Of a stretch of 64,000 nt of DNA, positions 49,187-57,703 are shown one piece after another. Both the position numbers and the translations under genes were made by a program. Below the pieces are notes generated by a model that worked only from the letters and a program-made list of their open reading frames with translations, was not told the DNA's origin and ran no database searches. The number at the start of each line of letters is the position of its first letter. Positions within the stretch are counted from its first letter, which is position 1. Source of the DNA: Aggregatibacter actinomycetemcomitans (GTDB taxonomy: Bacteria > Pseudomonadota > Gammaproteobacteria > Enterobacterales > Pasteurellaceae); NCBI RefSeq assembly GCF_003130205.1, contig NZ_NRDF01000001.1:248001-312000 (forward strand), given 5' to 3'.

Positions 49187-49200
49187 TTGAGCTAGATCAA
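49187..49200. promoter_or_regulatory. Candidate FNR box upstream of fnr
   Basis: TTGAGCTAGATCAA matches the FNR consensus TTGATnnnnATCAA at nine of ten fixed positions. It lies 43 bases before the fnr start and 50 bases upstream of the divergent small gene, so FNR could control both. Negative autoregulation of fnr through such a site is known in Escherichia coli. Confidence 0.6.
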
Positions 49201-49243
49201 TTTTACACGATTTTTTTCAATTTTTCTGTAATTTGGGGCATAA

Positions 49244-50017
49244 ATGAAAATTTTAGCGACAGAAACAAAATTAGGACGTCGAGTTCAATCCGGGGGATGT
49301 GCCATTCATTGCCAAAATTGTAGCATTAGCCAGCTATGTATTCCTTTTACCTTGAATGAACACGAATTAGATCAATTAGATAATATTATTGAACGTAAAA
49401 AACCCATTCAGAAATCCCAAGTGCTTTTCAAAGCCGGTGATGAATTGACCTCACTCTATGCTATCCGCTCCGGCACAATCAAATCTTACACCATCAGTGA
49501 AACCGGCGAAGAACAAATTACTTCTTTTCATTTGCCGGGTGATTTAGTTGGTTTTGATGCCATCATGAATATGCAACATCCGAGTTTTGCTCAAGCGTTA
49601 GAAACGGCAATGGTATGTGAAATTCCGTTCGATATTCTGGATGATTTATCCGGGAAAATGCCTAAATTGCGTCAACAAATTATGCGTTTAATGAGTAATG
49701 AGATTAAAAGCGATCAAGAAATGATTTTATTACTCTCTAAAATGAATGCAGAAGAACGCCTTGCTGCATTTATTTATAACTTATCCCAACGTTATTCTGC
49801 CCGGGGATTTTCCGCCAGGGAATTCCGCTTAACCATGACTCGCGGCGATATCGGCAATTATCTTGGTTTAACCGTCGAAACCATCAGCCGTTTGCTGGGA
49901 CGTTTCCAAAAACTCGGTGTCTTATTGGTTCAAGGAAAATACATTACGATTAATAATATGGCGGAATTAATCGAGCTATCCGGTACCAACAAAAACAAAA
50001 TTCAACTGATTATTTAA
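49244..50017 (+). CDS. fnr: Anaerobic transcription regulator FNR
   Basis: FNR senses oxygen with a [4Fe-4S] cluster and switches genes for anaerobic growth. The 257-residue protein has the N-terminal ligands Cys23, Cys26 and Cys32 plus Cys125, and an extra Cys19. A cAMP-receptor-like beta roll and dimer helix follow. The HTH has [11 protein letters not shown], with the Glu and Ser/Arg that read TTGAT half-sites. It matches Escherichia coli FNR in length apart from a few residues. uspE follows, as in Haemophilus. Confidence 0.97.
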   Translation: MKILATETKLGRRVQSGGCAIHCQNCSISQLCIPFTLNEHELDQLDNIIERKKPIQKSQVLFKAGDELTSLYAIRSGTIKSYTISETGEEQITSFHLPGDLVGFDAIMNMQHPSFAQALETAMVCEIPFDILDDLSGKMPKLRQQIMRLMSNEIKSDQEMILLLSKMNAEERLAAFIYNLSQRYSARGFSAREFRLTMTRGDIGNYLGLTVETISRLLGRFQKLGVLLVQGKYITINNMAELIELSGTNKNKIQLII

Positions 50018-50135
50018 TCCGTTTATTCTTCTGGTGTAATATAAAATATTGCATCGGATCACCTTTTTAAACTGCCTGCCTTGTCATTTATTCAATAATG
50101 TTCTACCCTATTATACCAATAAATGGAGGTTGTAT

Positions 50136-51068
50136 ATGAAATTCAATAAGATACTAGTGGTTTTAAACCCCGAAAATGACAAACAATATGCCCTTGCCAG
50201 AGCAGTTCGTCTGGCGCAAGAACAAAAAAGTCCGTCTCCTGTCAAAATTACCCTTTTCCTCGCAATTTACGATTTATCTTATGAAATGTCTGCGTTACTT
50301 TCTTCGGAAGAACGCTCCGAAATGCATAACAACGTTATTGAACAGCGTAAATTAGCTATCCGGCCTTATATTGAAAAATATGCTTCTGATGGCATTGAAT
50401 TTACTGCTACCGTTGTTTGGAACAGCAATGAAGCGGAAGCCATCACAACGGAAGTTGAAACGCAAGGCTATGATTTGGTCGTGAAATATACGAAAGCCGA
50501 AGAAAGCTTGAAATCGCTTATTGTTACACCTGTAGATTGGCAATTATTACGCAAATGCCCGGTACCGATTTTAGTAGTAAAAGACGGTGACTGGAAACAT
50601 CAGCGTCGGATTTTAGTTGCCGTGAACGTATCTGATGATGAAAATGAAGCCCATAGTTCTTTTAATGATGAACTGGTTTCATTAAGTATGGATTTAGCTG
50701 ATTCTTTAGATCGTGGCAATATTCATCTTGTCACAGCCTATCCACCGACACCGATTAATATGGTAATTGATTTGCCGGAATTCAGTTCAGGTGAATATAG
50801 CAGCGGTCTGCGTGGACAATATTTAATCAATATGAAAGCGCTGCGTCAGAAATATGGCATCAGTGAGGATCACACCCATGTACTTGAAGGTTTTCCGGAA
50901 GATGTCATCCCTCAGGTCGCAGAGAAAATTGAAGCCGAATTAGTAATTCTGGGTACTATTGGTAGAACCGGGCTTTCAGCTGCCTTTTTAGGCAATACGG
51001 CAGAACATGTAATTAGTAAACTTAACTCCAATTTGCTGGCGATTAAGCCGTCAAAAGATAATGATTAA
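50136..51068 (+). CDS. uspE: Universal stress protein E
   Basis: UspE is a tandem universal stress protein; in Escherichia coli it affects motility, adhesion and stress resistance. The 310-residue protein has two Usp domains (about residues 1-150 and 155-305). The second ends in the ATP-site-like pattern GTIGRTGLSAAFLGNTAEHV. The ATG at 50136 with GGAGGT upstream replaces a longer frame from 50049. A degenerate FNR-like site (TTGCATCGGATCAC, 50049-50062) lies in the gap after fnr, so oxygen control is possible but uncertain. Confidence 0.93.
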   Translation: MKFNKILVVLNPENDKQYALARAVRLAQEQKSPSPVKITLFLAIYDLSYEMSALLSSEERSEMHNNVIEQRKLAIRPYIEKYASDGIEFTATVVWNSNEAEAITTEVETQGYDLVVKYTKAEESLKSLIVTPVDWQLLRKCPVPILVVKDGDWKHQRRILVAVNVSDDENEAHSSFNDELVSLSMDLADSLDRGNIHLVTAYPPTPINMVIDLPEFSSGEYSSGLRGQYLINMKALRQKYGISEDHTHVLEGFPEDVIPQVAEKIEAELVILGTIGRTGLSAAFLGNTAEHVISKLNSNLLAIKPSKDND

Positions 51069-51195
51069 TTTAAAAATTTCAGTGTGGCGGGCATTTTTGT
51101 ATTGACTATGCCCTCTTTTTGCTTTACTTTTTTTCCTTCGAAAAATTACTTTCTATCAACTCAACATAACTTATTTCAACTCAGAAGGAAAAACA

Positions 51196-52032
51196 ATGAA
51201 AAAATCATTACTAATTACACTATTAGGATTAAGTAGTTTAACACAAGCGCATGATCTGTGGGTGACCGCACCGTCCCATATTAGCGCGGAAGATATATTA
51301 AAAGCAGATTTAGGATACGGACACCATTTCCCATATGCAGAAAAAATTGCTGATGATCGACTGCATTTTTTTGCACCACTTGAATTAACCGATAAAAACG
51401 GAAATACCACCGAATTAAAGCAACAAGGCGAAAATTATCAATACACCGCTGAAAAACCGCTGGCAGAGGGTTCTTATTGGGTCTCAGCTACCTATAAACC
51501 GATTTTCTGGTCACAAAATGCTAAAGGCTGGCGACAAGAAAATATGCAACAAATGAAAGATGCTACCTACTGTGAGCAAACTCAAATGTTTGGTAAAAGT
51601 CTGGTCACTGTCGATGGCAAAATAGATTCGACAATTTATAAAGAAAAATTAGGGCAAGAGTTAGAAATTGTACCACTAAAAAGTCCCGCAGAACTCAAAG
51701 CCGGTGAAGTTTTCCCATTACAAATTTTTTATAAAGGTAAGCCATTAGCTGGCGAGGCTGTTATCGCAACAGCTGACACTGTGCTGGTTAAAGATATTGA
51801 ATCAGCGGAAGACCACCGTGAAGTACAAGGTTTTTCGAGTAAAACGGACAAAGATGGAAAAGTTAATTTCTTACCGTTAGTTGAAGGTTTATGGAAAGTA
51901 AAAGTTATACACAAGATCCCGTTTAGTGACCCTAAAGTGTGTCAACATTCAGCAAACTATGCGACGCTGGTATTGCTGGTAGGTGAAAAACGCGCGGAAT
52001 ATAAACCTCACGAACATCACCATCACCACTAA
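51196..52032 (+). CDS. Periplasmic DUF4198-type protein with a His-rich tail
   Basis: The 278-residue protein has a signal peptide cleaved after Ala18, leaving a mature start HDLWVTAPSH. It belongs by appearance to the DUF4198 group, whose members accompany nickel/cobalt uptake systems (NikK/CbiK-like). The chain has several conserved His, Trp and Asp residues and two Cys. The C-terminus PHEHHHHH is a natural histidine cluster likely to bind Ni, Co, Zn or Cu. No transporter genes lie beside it. AGAAGG precedes the ATG. A metal-handling role is inferred. Confidence 0.8.
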   Translation: MKKSLLITLLGLSSLTQAHDLWVTAPSHISAEDILKADLGYGHHFPYAEKIADDRLHFFAPLELTDKNGNTTELKQQGENYQYTAEKPLAEGSYWVSATYKPIFWSQNAKGWRQENMQQMKDATYCEQTQMFGKSLVTVDGKIDSTIYKEKLGQELEIVPLKSPAELKAGEVFPLQIFYKGKPLAGEAVIATADTVLVKDIESAEDHREVQGFSSKTDKDGKVNFLPLVEGLWKVKVIHKIPFSDPKVCQHSANYATLVLLVGEKRAEYKPHEHHHHH

Positions 52033-52047
52033 TTTCCTTTATCAATA

Positions 52048-52093
52048 AAAAAGTGCGGTCAAAAATTTAATTGTTTTTTTAAACGCACTTTTT
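52048..52093. terminator. Bidirectional uptake-sequence terminator between the DUF4198 gene and topA
   Basis: AAAAAGTGCG (52048-52057) pairs with CGCACTTTTT (52084-52093). Both arms end in runs suitable for termination on either strand, fitting its place between two convergent genes. Confidence 0.75.
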
Positions 52094-52117
52094 AAGAAGC
52101 ATGAGTGAAGATTTTGT

Positions 52118-54724
52118 TTATTTCTTTCGCTCTACCCACTTCCCGTCAACAAAATCCACAATCCATTTTGTCGCTTTGCCATTTTTTTCGGAGGTGACAT
52201 ATTGGCGTTTTTCTTTACGGCTAAAGCGAATGATAGCTTCATTGCCTTCCGGATCCCTTTGTGGTGCGTCAGCCAGATAACTTAATTTTTCCGGCAATCG
52301 ATCACGATATAACGCTAATTCCGCCACTTTAGGCGCTCGGGTTTCACGGGATTTCGGGAAATTATGCGCAGACATGAATACCCCGCCTGCGCCGTCGCGC
52401 AAGACGAAATAAGCGTCGGATTTTTCGCATTTCAATTCAGGGAAATGAATCGGTTCTTCTTTCGGTGGCGCCACTTCGCCGTTTTTCAGAATTTTGCGCG
52501 TATTATCGCATTGCGTACACGCCATATACTTACCGAAGCGTCCCAGTTTAAGGTGCATATCACCGCCGCATTTATCGCATTCAACGATTGGGCCGTCATA
52601 ACCTTTAATCTTAAACCTGCCTTCTTCGACTAAATAGCCGTCACAATTCGGGTTATTGCCGCAAATATGCAATTTACGATGCGGATCGATAATATAACTG
52701 TCCATCGCCGTACCGCATTTCGGGCAGCGCTTACGTTCCATTAGCGCTTTAGTTTCCGACGCGTCGTCTAGCACATTTAATAGTTCCGCTTCAGGAATCA
52801 GGTTAATGGTGGTTTTACAACGTTCTTTTGGTGGTAAGGCATAGCCGGTACAACCTAAAAATACACCTGTGCTGGCGGTTCTGATCGCCATATTGCGACC
52901 GCAAGTCGGGCAACGAATATCCGTTTCAACCAAATTATTCGGGCGCATACCGCCTTCCAATTCATCTAATTCCGCTTTGGTCAATTGAGTCGAGAAATCT
53001 TTGAAGAATTGGTTTAATTCGGTTTTCCATTTTTTCTCGCCGGAAGCGATTTGATCCAGCACGTCTTCCATGTTGGCAGTGAAATCGTAGTTCATTAAAT
53101 CGGCGAAAGACTGATTCAACCGATCCGTTACGATTTCGCCCATTTTTTCCGCATAGAAACGACGATTTTCGGTTCGCACATAACCGCGTTCCTGAATCGT
53201 AGAGATAATCGCCGCATAAGTGGAAGGACGGCCGATACCGCGTTTTTCCAATTCTTTTACCAACGCTGCTTCAGAGAAACGTGCCGGTGGTTTGGTGAAA
53301 TATTGCTGCGGTTGCACTTCCGACAAGTTAAGTTTATCGTTAACGGAAACCGCCGGCAACGCCTGATCTTCTGCGGATTTACTTTGTTGCGGTAACACTT
53401 TGGTCCAACCGTCAAAACGTAAAATACGCCCTTTCGCAGTTAAACTGTAATCCCCCGCCGTTACGGTTAAGGTTGTGCTGTCATATTGCGTCGCAGGCAT
53501 TTGGCACGCCACAAATTGACGCCAAATTAAATCATATAAACGCACCGCGTCTTTTTCCATGCCCGCCAAATTATCCAAGCCCACGTTAATATCGGACGGG
53601 CGAATCGCTTCATGGGCTTCTTGTGCATTTTCTTTGCTGGAATAAAAATTCGGTTTTGCCGGCAAATAGGCTTGACCGTACTGTTTTTCAATGTAGCCGC
53701 GTACCATATTCAGCGCATCCTGGCTTAAATTGGTGGAGTCGGTACGCATATAAGTGATGTAACCGGCTTCATACAAACGTTGCGCCAAGATCATGGTTTT
53801 CTTCACACCGAAGCCTAAACGGGTACTGGCGGTTTGTTGTAAGGTTGACGTAATAAACGGCGCTCTTGGGCGGGAACTGGTCGGCTTGGTTTCTAAATCG
53901 GAAATCACATAGTCGGATTTACTTAAAAAATCCACCGCACTTTGCGCTTGCTCGGCATTTTTCGGCTCGAATTTCTTACCTTTAAATTGAGCCACATCCA
54001 AGCGAATTTCATCGCCTTTCGGTGTATTGGTAAGCACGGAAACTTCCCAATACTCTTGTGGCACGAAAGCCTTAATTTCACGTTCACGCTCAACGATTAA
54101 CTTCACCGCCACCGATTGCACACGACCGGCAGACAAACCGCGCGCCACTTTTTTCCAAAGTAACGGCGAGACCATAAAGCCTACCACACGATCTAAAAAG
54201 CGACGGGTTTGCTGTGCGTTGACGCGATCCATATTCAAATGTTCGGGGTGTTCAAAGGCTTGTTTAATGGCGTTTTTGGTAATTTCATTAAACACCACGC
54301 GGCTATAACGCTCATCATCGCCGCCGATGACTTCACGCAAATGCCAGGCAATCGCCTCCCCTTCTCTATCCAAATCGGTGGCGAGGTAAATATGGTCAGC
54401 TTTTTTTGCGAGAGACTTCAGTTCGGCAACCACTTTTTCTTTGCCGGGGAGAATCTGATAGTTGGCTTTCCAGCTGTGATAAGGGTCAATGCCCATGCGT
54501 TTGACTAAGGCTTCCTGCTCTTTTTTGTGTTTTATCGCCTGTTTTTCTTCCGCACTGAGCCCTTTGGTGGAAATGGCTTTGGCTTTTTCTCCGGTGGAGG
54601 AACCCACGGTCGGCAAATCGCGAATATGCCCCACGCTGGATTTCACTACATAATTGTTTCCTAAATATTTATTAATGGTTTTCGCCTTTGCCGGCGACTC
54701 CACAATAACCAAGGATTTACTCAT
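52118..54724 (-). CDS. topA: DNA topoisomerase I
   Basis: TopA relaxes negative supercoils by a type IA strand-passage mechanism. The 868-residue protein has the TOPRIM acidic residues in [19 protein letters not shown] and [15 protein letters not shown] (117-123 for DLDREGE). The active-site Tyr is Y325 in [10 protein letters not shown]. The C-terminal region carries three or four zinc ribbons ([34 protein letters not shown]). Length is close to Escherichia coli TopA (865). It is divergent from a LysR gene across 98 bases. Confidence 0.97.
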   Translation of the reverse strand: MSKSLVIVESPAKAKTINKYLGNNYVVKSSVGHIRDLPTVGSSTGEKAKAISTKGLSAEEKQAIKHKKEQEALVKRMGIDPYHSWKANYQILPGKEKVVAELKSLAKKADHIYLATDLDREGEAIAWHLREVIGGDDERYSRVVFNEITKNAIKQAFEHPEHLNMDRVNAQQTRRFLDRVVGFMVSPLLWKKVARGLSAGRVQSVAVKLIVEREREIKAFVPQEYWEVSVLTNTPKGDEIRLDVAQFKGKKFEPKNAEQAQSAVDFLSKSDYVISDLETKPTSSRPRAPFITSTLQQTASTRLGFGVKKTMILAQRLYEAGYITYMRTDSTNLSQDALNMVRGYIEKQYGQAYLPAKPNFYSSKENAQEAHEAIRPSDINVGLDNLAGMEKDAVRLYDLIWRQFVACQMPATQYDSTTLTVTAGDYSLTAKGRILRFDGWTKVLPQQSKSAEDQALPAVSVNDKLNLSEVQPQQYFTKPPARFSEAALVKELEKRGIGRPSTYAAIISTIQERGYVRTENRRFYAEKMGEIVTDRLNQSFADLMNYDFTANMEDVLDQIASGEKKWKTELNQFFKDFSTQLTKAELDELEGGMRPNNLVETDIRCPTCGRNMAIRTASTGVFLGCTGYALPPKERCKTTINLIPEAELLNVLDDASETKALMERKRCPKCGTAMDSYIIDPHRKLHICGNNPNCDGYLVEEGRFKIKGYDGPIVECDKCGGDMHLKLGRFGKYMACTQCDNTRKILKNGEVAPPKEEPIHFPELKCEKSDAYFVLRDGAGGVFMSAHNFPKSRETRAPKVAELALYRDRLPEKLSYLADAPQRDPEGNEAIIRFSRKEKRQYVTSEKNGKATKWIVDFVDGKWVERKK

Positions 54725-54822
54725 TATTATTACCTAATTGCAATTAATTTGTGTAAAATTGCCCGCTATATTGCTAACTATCTTTAAGCAGGTCAACTAC
54801 TTTTTTCCAAAAGGCGCAATAA

Positions 54823-55719
54823 ATGGACAAACTCAACGCAATTTCGATATTTTGCAAAGTCGTTGAAACACAAAGTTTTACCCAGGCGGCGGCGTTACAA
54901 AATATTTCCGTCGCCATGGCGAGTAAGCTGGTTTCTCAACTGGAAGAGCAATTGAAAACCCGACTATTACAACGCACCACCCGTAAAATCGTACCCACGG
55001 AAGCCGGCAGCATTTATTATCAGCGTTGCCAGCCGATTCTGTTGGAACTGGAAGATGCGGAATCCAGTATCAGCAACCTTTCCACTTCATTACAAGGCAA
55101 TCTGACGGTTTCCGTACCGCGTGATTTCGGCTTGCGTTTTATTACGCCCAACCTTGCCCAATTTATTAAAGCGCACCCGAACTTACACATGGAAATTGAA
55201 TTTAATGATCGGGTGATTGATTTAGTCAGCGAAGGATTCGATCTAGCCCTACGCATCGGTTATTTGCAGGACAGTTCCTTGGTTGCAAAGAAAATTGCCA
55301 CCTCCTCCATGCATTTTGTCGCCTCGCCGGAATATTTGGCAACCCACGGCATTCCGCAAACGCCGGAAGAATTGGAGCATCATGACTGCCTTTTATATAA
55401 AGCCACCGGCAATCAAATTTACTGGGAATTCAACAAACACAACAAAATCCAACGCATTAAAATGCGTTCCAAACTGGTGTGTAATAACGGTTTAACGCTA
55501 ACATCTTTATGTGTGGCGGGGCTTGGCATTATTAATTCGCCACGCTTCTTTATTGAGGAAGAATTGGCTTCCGGCAAACTGGTCGAAATTCTGAGTGATT
55601 ATCGCCAGCAGGATTTGGATTTACATATTGTCTATCCGCACCGTCGTCATTTGGCGGCGAAGGTCAAAGCCTTCATTGACTTCATCAGCCAACTGGATTT
55701 GTGCAGGGTAAAACCTTAA
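54823..55719 (+). CDS. LysR-family transcriptional regulator
   Basis: The 298-residue protein has an N-terminal winged helix-turn-helix (SFTQAAALQNISVAMASKLV, residues 18-37) and a long linker helix. A periplasmic-binding-protein-like effector domain follows (about 90-295), with LDLHIVYPHRRHLAAKVKAF near the end. The group resembles the CrgA/PtxR-like regulators that often control divergent genes. Here the divergent neighbour is topA, which is unlikely to be a dedicated target. The effector and targets are unknown. Confidence 0.9.
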   Translation: MDKLNAISIFCKVVETQSFTQAAALQNISVAMASKLVSQLEEQLKTRLLQRTTRKIVPTEAGSIYYQRCQPILLELEDAESSISNLSTSLQGNLTVSVPRDFGLRFITPNLAQFIKAHPNLHMEIEFNDRVIDLVSEGFDLALRIGYLQDSSLVAKKIATSSMHFVASPEYLATHGIPQTPEELEHHDCLLYKATGNQIYWEFNKHNKIQRIKMRSKLVCNNGLTLTSLCVAGLGIINSPRFFIEEELASGKLVEILSDYRQQDLDLHIVYPHRRHLAAKVKAFIDFISQLDLCRVKP

Positions 55720-55749
55720 AAGTGCGGTCGTTTTGTGACGTGTTTTTTG

Positions 55750-55781
55750 ATGACCTTGCTGTTCAGGCAAGGTCATTTTTT
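55750..55781 (+). terminator. Rho-independent terminator after the LysR gene
   Basis: ATGACCTTGC (55750-55759) pairs with GCAAGGTCAT (55767-55776) around a 7-base loop and is followed by TTTTTAT. Its right arm overlaps the 3' end of the convergent rnm gene, so it may end both transcripts. Confidence 0.9.
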
Positions 55782-56611
55782 ATATCTAAAACAAAAGGAA
55801 GATGTTCCGGCAGCGGTTTTAGTTTTCCTAACTCCACCCAAGCGCAAGGAAAGTGAAAATCTGACCCCATCGATCCCGCCAATTGATGTTCCTCAGCCAG
55901 TTTCACCAGCAATTGAAATTGATCAGGACGTTGCCCGCAACCGGAAATTTCCATGGCATCACCTCCCCAACTCTTAAAATTCTCCGCCAGTTTTCGCACC
56001 CATTTCATGGTCATGGTGTAACGTAACGGATGCGCCAGCACCGCCACCCCACCCGCTTGATGAATAATCTCAATGGTTGACGGAATGTCCGCCCATTGCG
56101 GCTTCACATAAGCGGATTTGCCTTGTCCCAAATAACGTTTAAAGGCTTGTCCGTCGTTAGACACTTTACCGATTTGCACCAAATGACGTGCATAATGCGC
56201 GCGGGTAACTTCGCCGTCACCGGCTAATTTTCTGGCTTCTGCATAAGCGTTCGCTATACCGATTTTTTCCAGTTTTTCCCCGATTTCCTGCGCCCGAATA
56301 TCACGCAAACGTGCCTGCTCCGCCAAAAGTGCGGTCATTTTTTCGTGCGAAATATCAAATCCTAAGCCCACAATATGAATGGAGCGATTTTCCCATAAAG
56401 TGGAAATCTCCACGCCGTTAATGAGCCGAATTCCCAATGCTTCCGCTTGTTGACGCGCTTCCGATACGCCTGCAATGGTGTCATGATCGGTCAACGCCAA
56501 CACATTCACGCCCTTTTCATACGCCCTCAACACCACCTCCGTCGGTGATAATACGCCGTCAGACGCTGTGCTGTGGCAGTGTAAATCGTATTTTATCATG
56601 TTGATATTCAT
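55763..56611 (-). CDS. rnm: PHP-family 3',5'-nucleoside bisphosphate phosphatase / RNase AM
   Basis: This homologue of Escherichia coli YciV (TrpH/Rnm) removes the 3' phosphate from pAp and trims rRNA 5' ends. The 282-residue PHP protein has the metal-binding motifs YDLHCHSTASDG, LALTDHD, NGVEIS, VAVLAHPLRYT and GSDFHFP. The ATG at 56611 directly abuts the pyrD stop; an ATG at 56599 (MIKYDLHCH) is also possible and gives the more usual family start. The tight spacing indicates an operon with pyrD. Confidence 0.9.
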   Translation of the reverse strand: MNINMIKYDLHCHSTASDGVLSPTEVVLRAYEKGVNVLALTDHDTIAGVSEARQQAEALGIRLINGVEISTLWENRSIHIVGLGFDISHEKMTALLAEQARLRDIRAQEIGEKLEKIGIANAYAEARKLAGDGEVTRAHYARHLVQIGKVSNDGQAFKRYLGQGKSAYVKPQWADIPSTIEIIHQAGGVAVLAHPLRYTMTMKWVRKLAENFKSWGGDAMEISGCGQRPDQFQLLVKLAEEHQLAGSMGSDFHFPCAWVELGKLKPLPEHLPFVLDIKNDLA

Positions 56612-57631
56612 CTATTTAATCGCCTCAACCAATGCTTTCACCAATTTCGGTCCGTGGTAAATCAAGCCTGAATACACCTGCAAAAGCTCGGCGCCTGCCC
56701 GGATTTTTTCCTGTGCGTTTTGTACGCCGTCAATGCCACCGCTGCCGATAATCGGAATTTGTCCTTTTAGTTCCCGGTGCAAGCGGGCAATAATCGCCGT
56801 GCTTTTATGTTGTAGCGGTTTTCCGCTTAATCCGCCCTGCTGTTCGGCATTTTTTAAATTTGTGACGTTGTCTCGGGAAATTGTCGTATTGGTGGCAATT
56901 ACACCGTCCATTTTATGACGCAATAACGTATCGGCGATTTGAACCAGCTCCGCTTCCGTTAAATCCGGTGCGATTTTCACCGCAATAGGTACATATTTTT
57001 GATATTGCGCAGCCAGCGCTTGTTGGCGGCTTTTAATGCTTTGCAGCAAATCATCAAAATAATCGCCGTATTGTAATTGACGTAAATCCGGCGTATTCGG
57101 TGAGGAAATATTGACGGTAATATAACCGGCGTAATTGTAGGCTCTATTGAGACAAATGAGGTAATCATCCTTGCCTTGTTCTAATGGTGTTAGCTTATTT
57201 TTACCGATATTAATGCCAAGCACGCCGTCATATTTGGCTTTTTTCACGTTTTCAATGAGGTGATCGATACCATAATTATTGAAACCGTTACGATTAATAA
57301 TACCTTCTGCTTCAATTAAACGGAATTGGCGCGGCTTTGCATTGCCTTCTTGCGCCAAGGGCGTGACGGTGCCCACTTCAATAAACCCGAATCCCATGGC
57401 GCCGAAACCATCAATGGCTTCACCGTTTTTATCCGCACCTGCTGCCAACCCGATAGGATTTTTAAACTCAATGCCCATAATGGTTTTCGGCGTGCCCGGC
57501 GGACAAGCCAGGAGTTGTTTTAGCAGAAAATGAAACGGCGGATAGGCTGCCAACCCCAGGGATTTTATGGCTAGGTCATGGGCGTTTTCGGCATCAAGCG
57601 CGAAAATCCCTTTACGAATCAAAGAATACAT
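56612..57631 (-). CDS. pyrD: Dihydroorotate dehydrogenase (quinone)
   Basis: PyrD oxidises dihydroorotate to orotate and passes electrons to quinones at the inner membrane, the fourth step of pyrimidine synthesis. The 339-residue class 2 enzyme has the N-terminal membrane-associating helices ([20 protein letters not shown]). It also shows [20 protein letters not shown], the active-site segment [15 protein letters not shown] with the catalytic Ser, and the FMN phosphate motif IIGSGGIDG. rnm follows without a gap. Confidence 0.97.
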   Translation of the reverse strand: MYSLIRKGIFALDAENAHDLAIKSLGLAAYPPFHFLLKQLLACPPGTPKTIMGIEFKNPIGLAAGADKNGEAIDGFGAMGFGFIEVGTVTPLAQEGNAKPRQFRLIEAEGIINRNGFNNYGIDHLIENVKKAKYDGVLGINIGKNKLTPLEQGKDDYLICLNRAYNYAGYITVNISSPNTPDLRQLQYGDYFDDLLQSIKSRQQALAAQYQKYVPIAVKIAPDLTEAELVQIADTLLRHKMDGVIATNTTISRDNVTNLKNAEQQGGLSGKPLQHKSTAIIARLHRELKGQIPIIGSGGIDGVQNAQEKIRAGAELLQVYSGLIYHGPKLVKALVEAIK

Positions 57632-57666
57632 ACTCGTTTATCTCTCCGGATAGTTAACTGTGGAAT

Positions 57667-57700
57667 GAAAAAGTGCGGTCAAAATTAACCGCACTTTTTC
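57667..57700 (-). terminator. Uptake-sequence hairpin terminator of pepN
   Basis: GAAAAAGTGCGGT (57667-57679) and ACCGCACTTTTTC (57688-57700) form a perfect 13-base-pair stem with an 8-base loop. It lies three bases beyond the pepN stop on the minus strand. Both arms are uptake sequences. Confidence 0.9.
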
Positions 57701-57703
57701 ATG

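Noticed and set aside
52008-52032. C-terminal His run of the DUF4198 protein considered as a cloning tag
   Set aside because: It sits in a continuous chromosomal context with mixed His codons and a preceding natural His/Glu-rich tail, and the following bases are a normal uptake-sequence terminator.
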